DNA of 64,000 nucleotides, taken from assembly GCA_016210115.1 (NCBI GenBank), contig JACQUW010000180.1, forward strand, positions 1 through 64,000. The letters run 5' to 3'. The translations under genes and the position numbers were made by a program. Within the stretch, counting starts at the first letter, position 1; every line of letters begins with the position of its first letter. The notes beneath the pieces were generated by a model. The model saw only the letters and a program-made list of their open reading frames with translations. It was not told the origin of the DNA and did no database searches. Below, piece after piece: positions 57,130-64,000 of the stretch. This DNA is from Deltaproteobacteria bacterium. GTDB taxonomy: Bacteria > Desulfobacterota > Binatia > UBA9968.

Positions 57130-58095
57130 ATGCTCAAAGATCAAACCGGGAAGGCATGGATTCTGGCAGCAGGGAGGCGCGGAAAAGTGAGAAGTTTTTT
57201 GCTGGGTCTCTGGCGGCTTGCAGACCCGAAAATCTCCCTCGCATCGTTTTCTGGAATGTTTCTTGGCGCATGTATTGCCGCGCGAGACGGAGCGCTCGCA
57301 GTAGACTGGCTGGTGCTCACGGTCATCGGCATCTTTTGCATAGAAGTTGCCAAGAATGCTTCGGGCGAGATCTTCGACTTCGATTCCGGGACCGATTTGG
57401 CCGTCGCTGCCGAGGACCGAAGCCCGTTCTCAGGCGGGAAACGGGTTCTTGTCGATAATCTGCTCACCCGTCATCAGACGATTGCGATTGCGGCTGTAAG
57501 TTACCTGCTTGGCATTGGCGCAGGGCTGGTGATTTTTGGTTACCGGGAGCCGCTCGTTTTCTGGCTGGGAGTGGGAGGAGTCGGTTGCGCCTTTTTCTAC
57601 CAGGCTCCTCCGTTTCGGCTTTCTTATAGGGGCTTGGGCGAGCTGGCCGTCGCGCTTTGTTACGGGCCGCTCATAACCGCCGGCACCTATCTCGTGCAGC
57701 GGGGAACAGTAACTCCGGAGGTTGGTCTTCGGTCAGGCGTGCTGGGGCTTCTCATCGCAGCTTTCCTATTGATCAACGAGTTCCCCGATTACCGCGCAGA
57801 TCTGGCATCGGGAAGGCTCAATCTGGTAGTAAGGCTCGGGCCGCGTAAAGCCGCACGAGTCTTTGTCGCCATCCTGTGCTTTTCCGGAGCAGCCCTGGCT
57901 ATCGCGCCATTCGCAGGAGTGCCAATCGGAGTATGGCTTGGCGCGTTGTTTTTGATTCCCGCCTCATTCGCCGCCAGGACCTTGCTGCGCCATCCTGAAG
58001 TCACGCCGCGCGTGATCCCTGCCCAGGCGCTTACGCTTTTAGCGTTCGTTCTCTACGCGCTTGGCTCAGGCATCGGACTCATTCTCTGGGAATAG
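57130..58095 (+). CDS. UbiA-family prenyltransferase
   Basis: This 321-residue inner-membrane protein has eight or nine helices. The two Asp-rich motifs that bind Mg2+ and the prenyl diphosphate are NASGEIFDFDSGTD and NEFPDYRADLASGR. The sequence is closest in style to MenA-like 1,4-dihydroxynaphthoate prenyltransferases, but the aromatic acceptor cannot be told. The ORF-track start (57034) precedes the likely ATG 57130; neither has a clear ribosome site. Confidence 0.85.
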   Translation: MLKDQTGKAWILAAGRRGKVRSFLLGLWRLADPKISLASFSGMFLGACIAARDGALAVDWLVLTVIGIFCIEVAKNASGEIFDFDSGTDLAVAAEDRSPFSGGKRVLVDNLLTRHQTIAIAAVSYLLGIGAGLVIFGYREPLVFWLGVGGVGCAFFYQAPPFRLSYRGLGELAVALCYGPLITAGTYLVQRGTVTPEVGLRSGVLGLLIAAFLLINEFPDYRADLASGRLNLVVRLGPRKAARVFVAILCFSGAALAIAPFAGVPIGVWLGALFLIPASFAARTLLRHPEVTPRVIPAQALTLLAFVLYALGSGIGLILWE

Positions 58096-58242
58096 AGCTT
58101 TACGACCCTGTTATATCCTGTTGCCTCGCGGCCTGCGCTAAATTCTCTAAATAGCGACAAAGAAGCCGGAAGATGTTGCAAGAATGCAAAGTCCTCCGCA
58201 GAGGCATGCCTCCAATCTCGTTACTATTCGGCTCTTGGAAAT

Positions 58243-58257
58243 TGGCACGTTTTATGC
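58243..58257 (+). promoter_or_regulatory. Candidate sigma-54 promoter (Usp gene 58309)
   Basis: TGGCACGTTTTATGC matches TGGCACG fully and has ATGC for TTGC, with the 10-base spacing. It is 52 bases before ATG 58309. Confidence 0.7.
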
Positions 58258-58308
58258 GGAAAAACCCTACGCGCTTTCACTTCGCAATTCATGATGCGGA
58301 GAAATTCA

Positions 58309-58815
58309 ATGGAGAGGATCAGAACAATTCTCGCTCCCACAGATCTCTCGGAAAGGTCAGTAGAGGGAGTGCGATATGCCCTCAATCTGGCAAAGGCTTT
58401 GGGAGCGGAAGTTACGGCTTATTATGTCGTGCCCTACCATGGGTTTCAGAACCGGCAAAGAGGAGAAGACGAAACCAGGCCGTTCGAGCATGCATCTCCT
58501 TACGCTGAAAGCCTTCTCAGGCGCCATCAGTTCGCTCTCGCGCATTTCTTGAGCACCCACTTCGCTGATTTGACGCCGCGGGTCACGATCCGGGAAAAAG
58601 TCGAGCCTGGGGTCCCTGACAAAAAGATCGTCGACTGGGCGAAAAAAGAGGCTTCGGATTTAATTGTCATCTCCTCGCATAGAATCGCCTCTGTCGCAGA
58701 AAAGGCCGGTCAAAGCGTGGCTGAAAAAGTGATCCGTAATGCCCCCTGCCCCGTCCTCTTCATTCGTCGCGTTCCTGACAAAGAGGTAGTTAATGAGATC
58801 GGCGTAAACCCTTAA
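58309..58815 (+). CDS. Universal stress protein, single domain, altered nucleotide loop
   Basis: The 168-residue cytoplasmic Usp-fold protein starts MERIRTILAPTDLSERSVEGVRYALNLA. In place of the ATP-binding G-2x-G-9x-G(S/T) loop it has SSHRIASVAEKAGQSVAEKVI, which lacks the first two glycines. It may bind another nucleotide or none. ATG 58309 has GGAGA at 6 bases; the ORF-track start is 6 codons earlier. A conserved-looking helical protein gene follows after 13 bases. Confidence 0.85.
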   Translation: MERIRTILAPTDLSERSVEGVRYALNLAKALGAEVTAYYVVPYHGFQNRQRGEDETRPFEHASPYAESLLRRHQFALAHFLSTHFADLTPRVTIREKVEPGVPDKKIVDWAKKEASDLIVISSHRIASVAEKAGQSVAEKVIRNAPCPVLFIRRVPDKEVVNEIGVNP

Positions 58816-58828
58816 CCGGAATTCATTT

Positions 58829-59221
58829 ATGTACTACACCACGATAAATCATACAGACGAGCGCTCCGATTTTGGAATGGATAAAGATCTTCTCGAGATC
58901 CTGGGCAGGAGAACCGCCCGGGAGGGGGAGGAAGAGCTTATGCTGGCGATCCTGGAAGACGCCGTAGCTTGCTTCCAAAAGTATGTGCGCGAACAAGGCG
59001 GCAAAGGAAAGGCTCTGTTCCGAGACGCGGAGAACTGGATTTTGAGCAAAAACAGCGACTGGCTTTTTTCATTTGAGAATATCTGCGAGGTCTTAGGCTT
59101 TGACCCGAAATACCTCCGTCAAGGGCTCATGCGCTGGAAAGAAAAGGCGCGCCGGAAAGGATTCGCGGCACACAAACAGAGCCCGAAACCTGAACAGTTT
59201 AAAGGGCTCCACAAAAACTAA
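58829..59221 (+). CDS. Helical protein of unknown function
   Basis: The 130-residue product is mainly helical: EEELMLAILEDAVACFQKYV, then LFRDAENWILSKNSDWLFSFENICEVLGFDPKYLRQGLMRWKEKA. The Phe/Trp-rich middle with FSFENICEVLGFDPKYLR looks like a family-specific signature of environmental proteobacteria, but I cannot assign a function. It is probably cotranscribed with the Usp gene. Confidence 0.7.
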   Translation: MYYTTINHTDERSDFGMDKDLLEILGRRTAREGEEELMLAILEDAVACFQKYVREQGGKGKALFRDAENWILSKNSDWLFSFENICEVLGFDPKYLRQGLMRWKEKARRKGFAAHKQSPKPEQFKGLHKN

Positions 59222-59284
59222 ACACCGCTGACAGCTTGAAAGTCTCTTCGGCCGGACTCATCGCGCTCGACGGGAAAGCTTCGG

Positions 59285-60112
59285 CTAAGCAGACGGCCAG
59301 TAAACCATCATCAGCACGCCGGCCCGGCGGACGCATTCTCCGGCGACGCTGCCGAAGATTGCCCGTTCCAATCCGCCACGGGCATGAGAAGTCATGGCCA
59401 GCAGAAGATCCTGGCGCCCCTCGACGTAGCTGCACAGGCTTTCTGCGGGCGCGCCGTGAAGAACCTCCCAATCAACCTCAATGCCGTACTTTTTCCTGCT
59501 CTCCTCAGCCACATTGCGAAGATAGGAAGATTCCAGAATGTCGCGCTTCAATTCCCGTGGAATCTGGGGTTGGCTCCCTTCTTCCGGCAGAACCTGCACG
59601 AGTTGAAGTCTCGTCTTCAAAAGCTTCGCAATCTCTCCAGCAAAAGGCAGAATCTTCGCAGAGTAATCGGACCCGTCCAGCGGCGCAACCACAGTGGAGA
59701 TAGTGAGAGTCTTATCGGCGACTCCCGCGGAAGCGGGCGCTCGTGGTCGATAAAGGAAGACGGGTCTGTCTGCGCCACGGATCACGCTCAGCGCCACGCT
59801 CCCAATTGCCGCCTGTAATAACCCGCCTCGCCCATGCGTTGTGATCGCCGGTAGCGCCGCAGGCCGCTCCCGCAATTCCTCCAGTACGGCTGCGGGCACA
59901 TTTTCAAAACCTCTCTTTAACTTGCCTTCGACGCCCAGGTGCCTGGCGAGCCCCTGCACATATCTCTCAGCCGCCGCAAACTGCCGCTCAACTTCCAAGA
60001 CGCGAAGCAGCGTGAGGGCCGCCCCCGTAGCGCCTACGATTCCTCGCGCGTATGGGAGGATCTGCTCCGCAAATAATGATCCGTCAAGACAGACAATAAT
60101 CCGATCAATCAT
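59285..60112 (-). CDS. Tandem-domain universal stress protein
   Basis: The 275-residue protein has two Usp folds. The first carries TTHGRGGLLQAAIGSVAL (near G-2x-G-9x-G-S), the second TSHARGGLERAIFGSVAG. Both keep most ATP-loop residues. It lies 33 bases after the hibernation-factor gene on the same strand and so shares its promoter. It is a likely cytoplasmic ATP-binding stress protein. Confidence 0.9.
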   Translation of the reverse strand: MIDRIIVCLDGSLFAEQILPYARGIVGATGAALTLLRVLEVERQFAAAERYVQGLARHLGVEGKLKRGFENVPAAVLEELRERPAALPAITTHGRGGLLQAAIGSVALSVIRGADRPVFLYRPRAPASAGVADKTLTISTVVAPLDGSDYSAKILPFAGEIAKLLKTRLQLVQVLPEEGSQPQIPRELKRDILESSYLRNVAEESRKKYGIEVDWEVLHGAPAESLCSYVEGRQDLLLAMTSHARGGLERAIFGSVAGECVRRAGVLMMVYWPSA

Positions 60113-60145
60113 ATGTGGCCGCTGAGAATCGCAGCTTCTTCGGAT

Positions 60146-60778
60146 TCAGCCGTGGTGTTTGCCAATAACCCTCACGCTGCTCGCCTGAGGTCCCTTTTCG
60201 CCCTGCTCTTCGGTAAATTGCACCTCCATATTTTCCTTCATTCTGTCAAAATCCTCGTTGAGTACGCTGTTCTCGTGAAAATAGATCTCCCGCCCGTCAG
60301 CCGTCTCTAAAAAACCAAAGCCTTCATTTGACAAGAGTTTGCTCACTCGAGCGTGGGCCATAGGCTCATGGATTTTCAGCTGGCCTCTTTGTCGCCGCGC
60401 ATAATCCTGCAATTTTCGCCGGGCGGCGTCAAAGGCGTCTCGAATGGCCACGTAAATATCTTCGTGCGCATCGGGCTTGCTCGGCTGGCGATCAACCGCT
60501 AAATCAGCATCGGGCTCCTTGAGTCGATGCAGCGGCGTCCCTATGATGCGCTTCGGCGCACGATTCACGACCAGTTCCCCACCGGGCACAGTCATGTCGA
60601 TGCGCACACGAAACACCTTCCCTTTTCGATGGTAGCGGTGTGGCGCCTCGAGCATGACCCTGCAGCTCATGATTTTCTCATAGAAGGTGTCCAGCTTGAC
60701 CGCCTTGTCTCGGATGCTGCTCTCAATAGCTTCGGAAGGCGGCATGTTACGAAAGGTTATCTTGATTGGAATATTAAT
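60146..60778 (-). CDS. HPF/RaiA-type ribosome hibernation factor with cold-shock domain, AUU start
   Basis: The 210-residue protein joins an N-terminal S30AE/HPF domain (NIPIKITFRNMPPSEAIES ... EDIYVAIRDAFDAARRKLQDY) to a C-terminal cold-shock domain (GFGFLETADGREIYFHENSV). It would park ribosomes in an inactive state. The ORF track starts at ATG 60745, in the middle of the conserved N-terminus. The reading frame stays open upstream to a TAG at 60797-60799 and contains no ATG, GTG, TTG or CTG. An AGGAGG lies 8 bases before an ATT at 60778, and that codon aligns with the family's initiator Met (family MxIPLQITFR). I therefore assign ATT (AUU) as start. Confidence 0.88.
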   Translation of the reverse strand: MNIPIKITFRNMPPSEAIESSIRDKAVKLDTFYEKIMSCRVMLEAPHRYHRKGKVFRVRIDMTVPGGELVVNRAPKRIIGTPLHRLKEPDADLAVDRQPSKPDAHEDIYVAIRDAFDAARRKLQDYARRQRGQLKIHEPMAHARVSKLLSNEGFGFLETADGREIYFHENSVLNEDFDRMKENMEVQFTEEQGEKGPQASSVRVIGKHHG

Positions 60779-60898
60779 GGCTGTTCCCTCCTCTTCCTAT
60801 AATTTTCTTCCTTGGTCAGTAGAGCGGCGGTGATTTTATGGCAGCAATTCAACTTCACAATTGAGACGACTGCGGCTTCGATCCGTCAGGAAGTCGGA

Positions 60899-60913
60899 GC
60901 ACATTCCATGCCA
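60899..60913 (-). promoter_or_regulatory. Candidate sigma-54 promoter (hibernation factor operon)
   Basis: TGGCATGGAATGTGC, followed by T, has TGGCA, the 10-base spacing and GTGC for TTGC. It lies about 120 bases before the AUU start. Confidence 0.55.
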
Positions 60914-61078
60914 TGCCAGCAAGAATTGCGTGTTGTCGAGATCCTTCTTATGGTGTCTTGGACCTGTCGACCGCACCTGTTCGCAGTACTGATAATAAGT
61001 GATAGACTATTGTATCATGTCTAGGAAGAAGTCATCTGGTTTTATTCGGAGATTTGACGTCGACTGAATAGCACGGCA

Positions 61079-61093
61079 GGGCACAGTTCTTGC
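61079..61093 (+). promoter_or_regulatory. Candidate sigma-54 promoter (YbaK gene)
   Basis: GGGCACAGTTCTTGC matches TGGCACR-N4-TTGC except for the first T. It is 60 bases before ATG 61154. Confidence 0.65.
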
Positions 61094-61153
61094 GATTAGA
61101 TCGGTTCTGAGAGAAAAGGGAACAAAGGCTCTTTTGTTAGCAAGGAGGCTATT

Positions 61154-61639
61154 ATGCCGATACTCAGAAGATTAAAGGAAGTTTTGGATCGGGAAAAGAT
61201 CTCCTATGAGCTCTACAACCACCCACAGGCCTTCACGGCTCAAGAGATCGCCGCAAGCCAGCATATTCCGGGTAAAGAAATGGCCAAAGTGGTGATTCTC
61301 AAGCTGGATGGCGCTTTCGCGATGGCCGTCGTGCCGGCAAGCAAGATGATCAACTTTGACAGGGTCAGGGCGTCGCTTGGAACCAAGGAAGTATCGCTGG
61401 CGACGGAGGATGAGTTCGTGCGCCTTTTTCCCGATTGTGAAATTGGCGCCATGCCGCCATTCGGAGAGCTTTTCGGCCTGCCCGTCTATGTGGACCCTGC
61501 TCTGGAAAAGGACGAAACCATCTTCTTCAATGCGGGTAACCATCAGCAGACGGTGAGACTAAAATACGCGGATTTTAAAGAGATCGTAAAGCCTCAGGTG
61601 GTTCCGCTAACGCGTGAGGACAGGAAGAGAGCCGCTTAG
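61154..61639 (+). CDS. ybaK: YbaK/EbsC-family aminoacyl-tRNA deacylase
   Basis: The 161-residue cytoplasmic protein has the YbaK/ProX editing-domain fold: YELYNHPQAFTAQEIAASQHIPGKEMAKVVILKLDG, with the conserved Lys of the active site, then GAMPPFGELFGLPVYVD and FFNAGNHQQTVRL. It hydrolyses mischarged tRNAs such as Cys- or Ala-tRNAPro. ATG has AAGGAGG at 6 bases. Confidence 0.92.
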   Translation: MPILRRLKEVLDREKISYELYNHPQAFTAQEIAASQHIPGKEMAKVVILKLDGAFAMAVVPASKMINFDRVRASLGTKEVSLATEDEFVRLFPDCEIGAMPPFGELFGLPVYVDPALEKDETIFFNAGNHQQTVRLKYADFKEIVKPQVVPLTREDRKRAA

Positions 61640-61680
61640 TTGTAGCTAAGCGCGGTGCGCCGAATTCTCGATCCGCAAAT

Positions 61681-61723
61681 AGGGCGTAGAGTGCTCTCCA
61701 CAAAAAGGGCACTCTTATGCCCT
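61681..61723. terminator. Probable bidirectional terminator hairpin
   Basis: AGGGC-GTA-GAGTGC pairs with GCACTC-TTAT-GCCCT (6 + 5 bp with an internal loop) between the convergent ybaK and nrdJ genes. There is no long T-run. Confidence 0.45.
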
Positions 61724-61836
61724 ACTGATAGGGGATCGGCCTGACAAATCCGCGTTAAGAAATAATAAGCCGCGCCTCTTTTTTTCGCCAAACCTCATCA
61801 ATTAGATCTCCTTATTGCGCTTCTGAGCGAAACAAC

Positions 61837-63543
61837 CTAAACCGCGCATTCCCTGCAGTCGTGCCGTACCCCTTCGTCCACGAGAGAGAGTGTCTGTCCC
61901 CGTCGGGAACCGTAGCGATAAACGGTGATGCCTTTCAGCCTGAGCTTGCGGGCAAGCAGGAAGACGTCTCGGACAGCGGAAGCAGGCGCATGATTGGGAA
62001 AGTTGACTGTCTTTGAAACTGCGGCGTCGACACTTGCTTGAAACGCCGCCTGCATGTGCAGGTGCAACTCCGGCTCAATTTCGAGCGCAATCGGGAAGCG
62101 GCGTCGTAACTCTTCGGGAAGGTGCTCAATCTGTCGAATCGAACCATGTGTGTGCAGTTCCTGGAGCGCGGCTTCTCCTTCTTGGCCCAGCCGGGAAAGC
62201 TCTGCCCGGACCATCGGATTAATCTCAAGAAGGAGACGACCGTCGAGCACGCGCCGGGTAAAGGCGAGCGCAAAAAATGGCTCGATGCCGCTCGAGCAGC
62301 CCGCAACGAGGCTGATCGTCCCCGTCGGCGCCACACAGGTCACCGTCGCATTGCGCAAGGCCGAAAATCCGCGCCGCGGCCACACGCTATCGTAGAAGGC
62401 CGGAAACGAACCCCGCTTCTCGCCCAGGAGAGCAGAGGCCGCCCTGGCCTCGGACGTCAGGAATTTGGCGATGCGGCTCCCCAGCGCCAAACCCTCCGCC
62501 GAATCGTACGCGATACCGATAGCAGCGAACAGCTCGCTCAGCCCCATGACGCCGAGGCCGATTTTTCGCGTGCGGCGAGTCGCCGCTTCGATCTCCCTGA
62601 AGGGATAACAGTTGGTCTCAATGACGTTGTCGAGGAACACGACGGCATCGCGCACCACGCTGCCGAAACGATTCCAGTCCAGATCCCTCCCGGAGGCAAA
62701 TTTCGCGAGATTAATAGAGCCGAGAGTGCAGGATTCGTACGGCAGCAGCGGCTGCTCGCCGCATGGGTTGGTGGCCTCAATCCGTCCCAGACAGGGGGTA
62801 GAATTATGGCGGTTGATCTCATCCAAGAATAGAAGCCCCGGATCTCCGGTTGTCCATGCCGCCTGGACGATCGAATCGAATAGCGCCTCAGACTCCACAG
62901 CTTGCGCCACTCGTCCGGTCCGCGGGTTGCGCAAAGAGAAAGGCCCGTGGCCTGCCAGGGCTTCGAAGAACGCATCGTTCACCCCGACGGAAAGGTTGAA
63001 ATTTTCGAGACGTCCGGGCGTTCTCTTGGCGTTGATGAACGCTTCGATGTCCGGATGATCGATCTGAAGCACCGCCATGTTCGCCCCGCGTCGTCTTCCT
63101 CCTTGCCGGATCACGGCGGTGGCATGATCAAAAAGATCCATGAAGGAGAGGGGACCGGAAGTGATGCCGCCGGTGGAGCGCACCCGGTCCTCCTCCGGGC
63201 GAAGCGCGCCGAAAGAGAATCCGGTTCCTCCGCCGGACTGGTGAATGCGCGCCGTGCGACTAAGCGCGGCAAAGATGGAATCCAGGTCATCCTCGATGGG
63301 GAGCACAAAACAGGCGGCGAGTTGTCCTCCTGAGAGACCCGCGTTCATGAGAGTCGGAGAATTGGGGAGAAATTCGAGCTTCTCGAGCCGATCGAGAAAG
63401 CGCGCCTCCCAGTAGGAAGCATCGTCGCCGAACTGCCGGGCGGGCGCCGCAATGGCGGAAGCGACCCGTTCCAGCATTCCACGCGGATCTTCAATCAGCC
63501 GGCCTGCCTCATCACGTCTTAGATAGCGCTCCCGGAGCACCAT
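61837..63543 (-). CDS. nrdJ: Adenosylcobalamin-dependent (class II) ribonucleotide reductase
   Basis: The roughly 570-residue cytoplasmic enzyme reduces ribonucleotides using a B12 radical and needs no oxygen. Motifs: NSPTLMNAG, the first active-site Cys in LAACFVLPIEDD, the NPCGEQPLLPYESC catalytic loop, APTGTISL, and the C-terminal redox pair CRECAV. The ORF-track start overlaps the Usp gene. ATG 63543 gives MVLRERYLRRDEAG and drops the conserved-looking IFSEHAL just before it. A perfect AGGAGG at the Usp stop codon lies 5 bases before an in-frame ATC (63564), a possible rare start. Confidence 0.93.
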   Translation of the reverse strand: MVLRERYLRRDEAGRLIEDPRGMLERVASAIAAPARQFGDDASYWEARFLDRLEKLEFLPNSPTLMNAGLSGGQLAACFVLPIEDDLDSIFAALSRTARIHQSGGGTGFSFGALRPEEDRVRSTGGITSGPLSFMDLFDHATAVIRQGGRRRGANMAVLQIDHPDIEAFINAKRTPGRLENFNLSVGVNDAFFEALAGHGPFSLRNPRTGRVAQAVESEALFDSIVQAAWTTGDPGLLFLDEINRHNSTPCLGRIEATNPCGEQPLLPYESCTLGSINLAKFASGRDLDWNRFGSVVRDAVVFLDNVIETNCYPFREIEAATRRTRKIGLGVMGLSELFAAIGIAYDSAEGLALGSRIAKFLTSEARAASALLGEKRGSFPAFYDSVWPRRGFSALRNATVTCVAPTGTISLVAGCSSGIEPFFALAFTRRVLDGRLLLEINPMVRAELSRLGQEGEAALQELHTHGSIRQIEHLPEELRRRFPIALEIEPELHLHMQAAFQASVDAAVSKTVNFPNHAPASAVRDVFLLARKLRLKGITVYRYGSRRGQTLSLVDEGVRHDCRECAV

Positions 63544-63566
63544 TAGAGCGTGTTCGGAAAAGATTC

Positions 63567-64000
63567 TTACCTCCTCTGCTGGGCCGGCCGAACAACCAGC
63601 ACTGGATTCTCCCCGTGTCGGACGACGCGCTCCGTGACACTTCCGAGCAGCCATCGGCCCACCCCGCTTCTGCCGTGCGTACACATCGTAATTAGAGTAC
63701 CGGCTGACTTTCTTGCGAGTTCGATGATTTCGGCTGCGGCATTTCCCTCAACGGCGAGCGAAAAAACTTTTTTGAGGCCAGCGGCGTCCAGCTCCTGCAC
63801 CTTTTTCTCGAGGTAAGCTCTCGCTTCATCTCGGCTCTGTTCCACGAGCTGCACGTAATTCCAGGCGCGTTCTTCGCTGGCGAGATAAGCCGAGACCGGC
63901 AGCGCATAAACTCGCAAGAGGGTCACCTCTAAATCCATTTTTTTTGCCAAGGCAACCGCGCAAGGCAGAGCCGATTCCGCCAAACGCGACCCATCCAGAG
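63567..64000 (-). CDS. Universal stress protein, 5' end outside window
   Basis: The visible 144 codons are the C-terminal part of a Usp domain, from LDGSRLAESALPCAVALAKKM to the ATP loop CTHGRSGVGRWLLGSVTERVV, very similar to the second domain of the Usp at 33119. The reading frame runs off the window end at 64000. Its last codons AGG AGG TAA double as the ribosome site of nrdJ, which implies cotranscription. Confidence 0.92.
   Translation of the reverse strand, partial: LDGSRLAESALPCAVALAKKMDLEVTLLRVYALPVSAYLASEERAWNYVQLVEQSRDEARAYLEKKVQELDAAGLKKVFSLAVEGNAAAEIIELARKSAGTLITMCTHGRSGVGRWLLGSVTERVVRHGENPVLVVRPAQQRR

Larger units (their letters stand above)
60779..61153. other. Divergent control region hibernation factor / YbaK
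   Basis: The 375 bases carry two sigma-54-type promoters on opposite strands and no credible ORF. Confidence 0.55.

Noticed and set aside
57114-57131. A further GG-N10-GC element (TGGTACAGATCATGC) before the UbiA-family gene
   Set aside because: Its -12 GC overlaps the start codon itself and it lacks CAC and TTGC. It would give no leader, so I do not count it.

Overview
The window is a contiguous piece of a GC-rich, Gram-negative bacterial chromosome. Evidence is several lipobox proteins, KdpDE and an envelope glycosyltransferase/acyltransferase pair. The mix of genes (two selenoproteins, NitT/TauT- and Fe-type solute-binding proteins, Usp/CBS/BON/DUF2267 stress genes, sigma-54-type promoters) suggests an uncultivated soil or groundwater lineage of the deltaproteobacterial, NC10, Rokubacteria or Binatia kind. 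That placement is an inference; no rRNA is present to test it.

Layout. (1) 0-6.4 kb: the 3' part of a kdp potassium-pump operon (kdpB partial, kdpC, a small membrane ORF, kdpD, kdpE), then tRNA-Ser(GGA). (2) 6.8-13.5 kb: two divergent operons. One encodes a solute-binding protein, a GrdB-like selenoprotein read through an in-frame UGA, and a GrdE-like protein. The other encodes a thiamine-diphosphate decarboxylase split in two, with a second solute-binding protein between the halves. (3) 13.6-20.1 kb: secreted and membrane proteins of unknown role, then a two-domain ABC permease, its binding protein and a fumarylacetoacetase-family hydrolase. (4) 20.1-23.4 kb: a gene graveyard with a beta-lactamase-fold fragment, the 3' part of a P-type ATPase, the 3' part of a Na+/Ca2+ exchanger, and a 5'-truncated transposase fused in frame to a glycine-zipper tail. 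(5) 23.7-27.6 kb: intact copies of that exchanger and ATPase. (6) 27.8-33.0 kb: a translationally coupled formate operon (fused NuoEF-type diaphorase, FocA channel, selenocysteine formate dehydrogenase). (7) 33-64 kb: a long stress/dormancy island. It carries four universal stress proteins, three CBS proteins, a BON protein, Hsp20, two Lon-like proteases, a stomatin, a GNAT/acyl-CoA synthetase, a hibernation factor, a NusG and a truncated EF-P, an Sm-like protein, glutamate dehydrogenase, an AmmeMemoRadiSam-type radical SAM enzyme, YbaK and a class II ribonucleotide reductase.

The main observation is that about fourteen transcription units in region 7 have a GG-N10-GC element close to TGGCAY-N5-TTGC upstream. 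Two of these match the full sigma-54 consensus, and several others miss by one base. The island therefore looks like one sigma-54 regulon for stress, redox and ribosome hibernation. Other notable points are: a hibernation-factor gene with no usual start codon but a perfect Shine-Dalgarno site placed before AUU; two selenocysteine UGA codons, the formate dehydrogenase one followed by a clear SECIS hairpin with a GGUCU loop; and a GrdB/GrdE pair in which both classical active-site motifs are altered.
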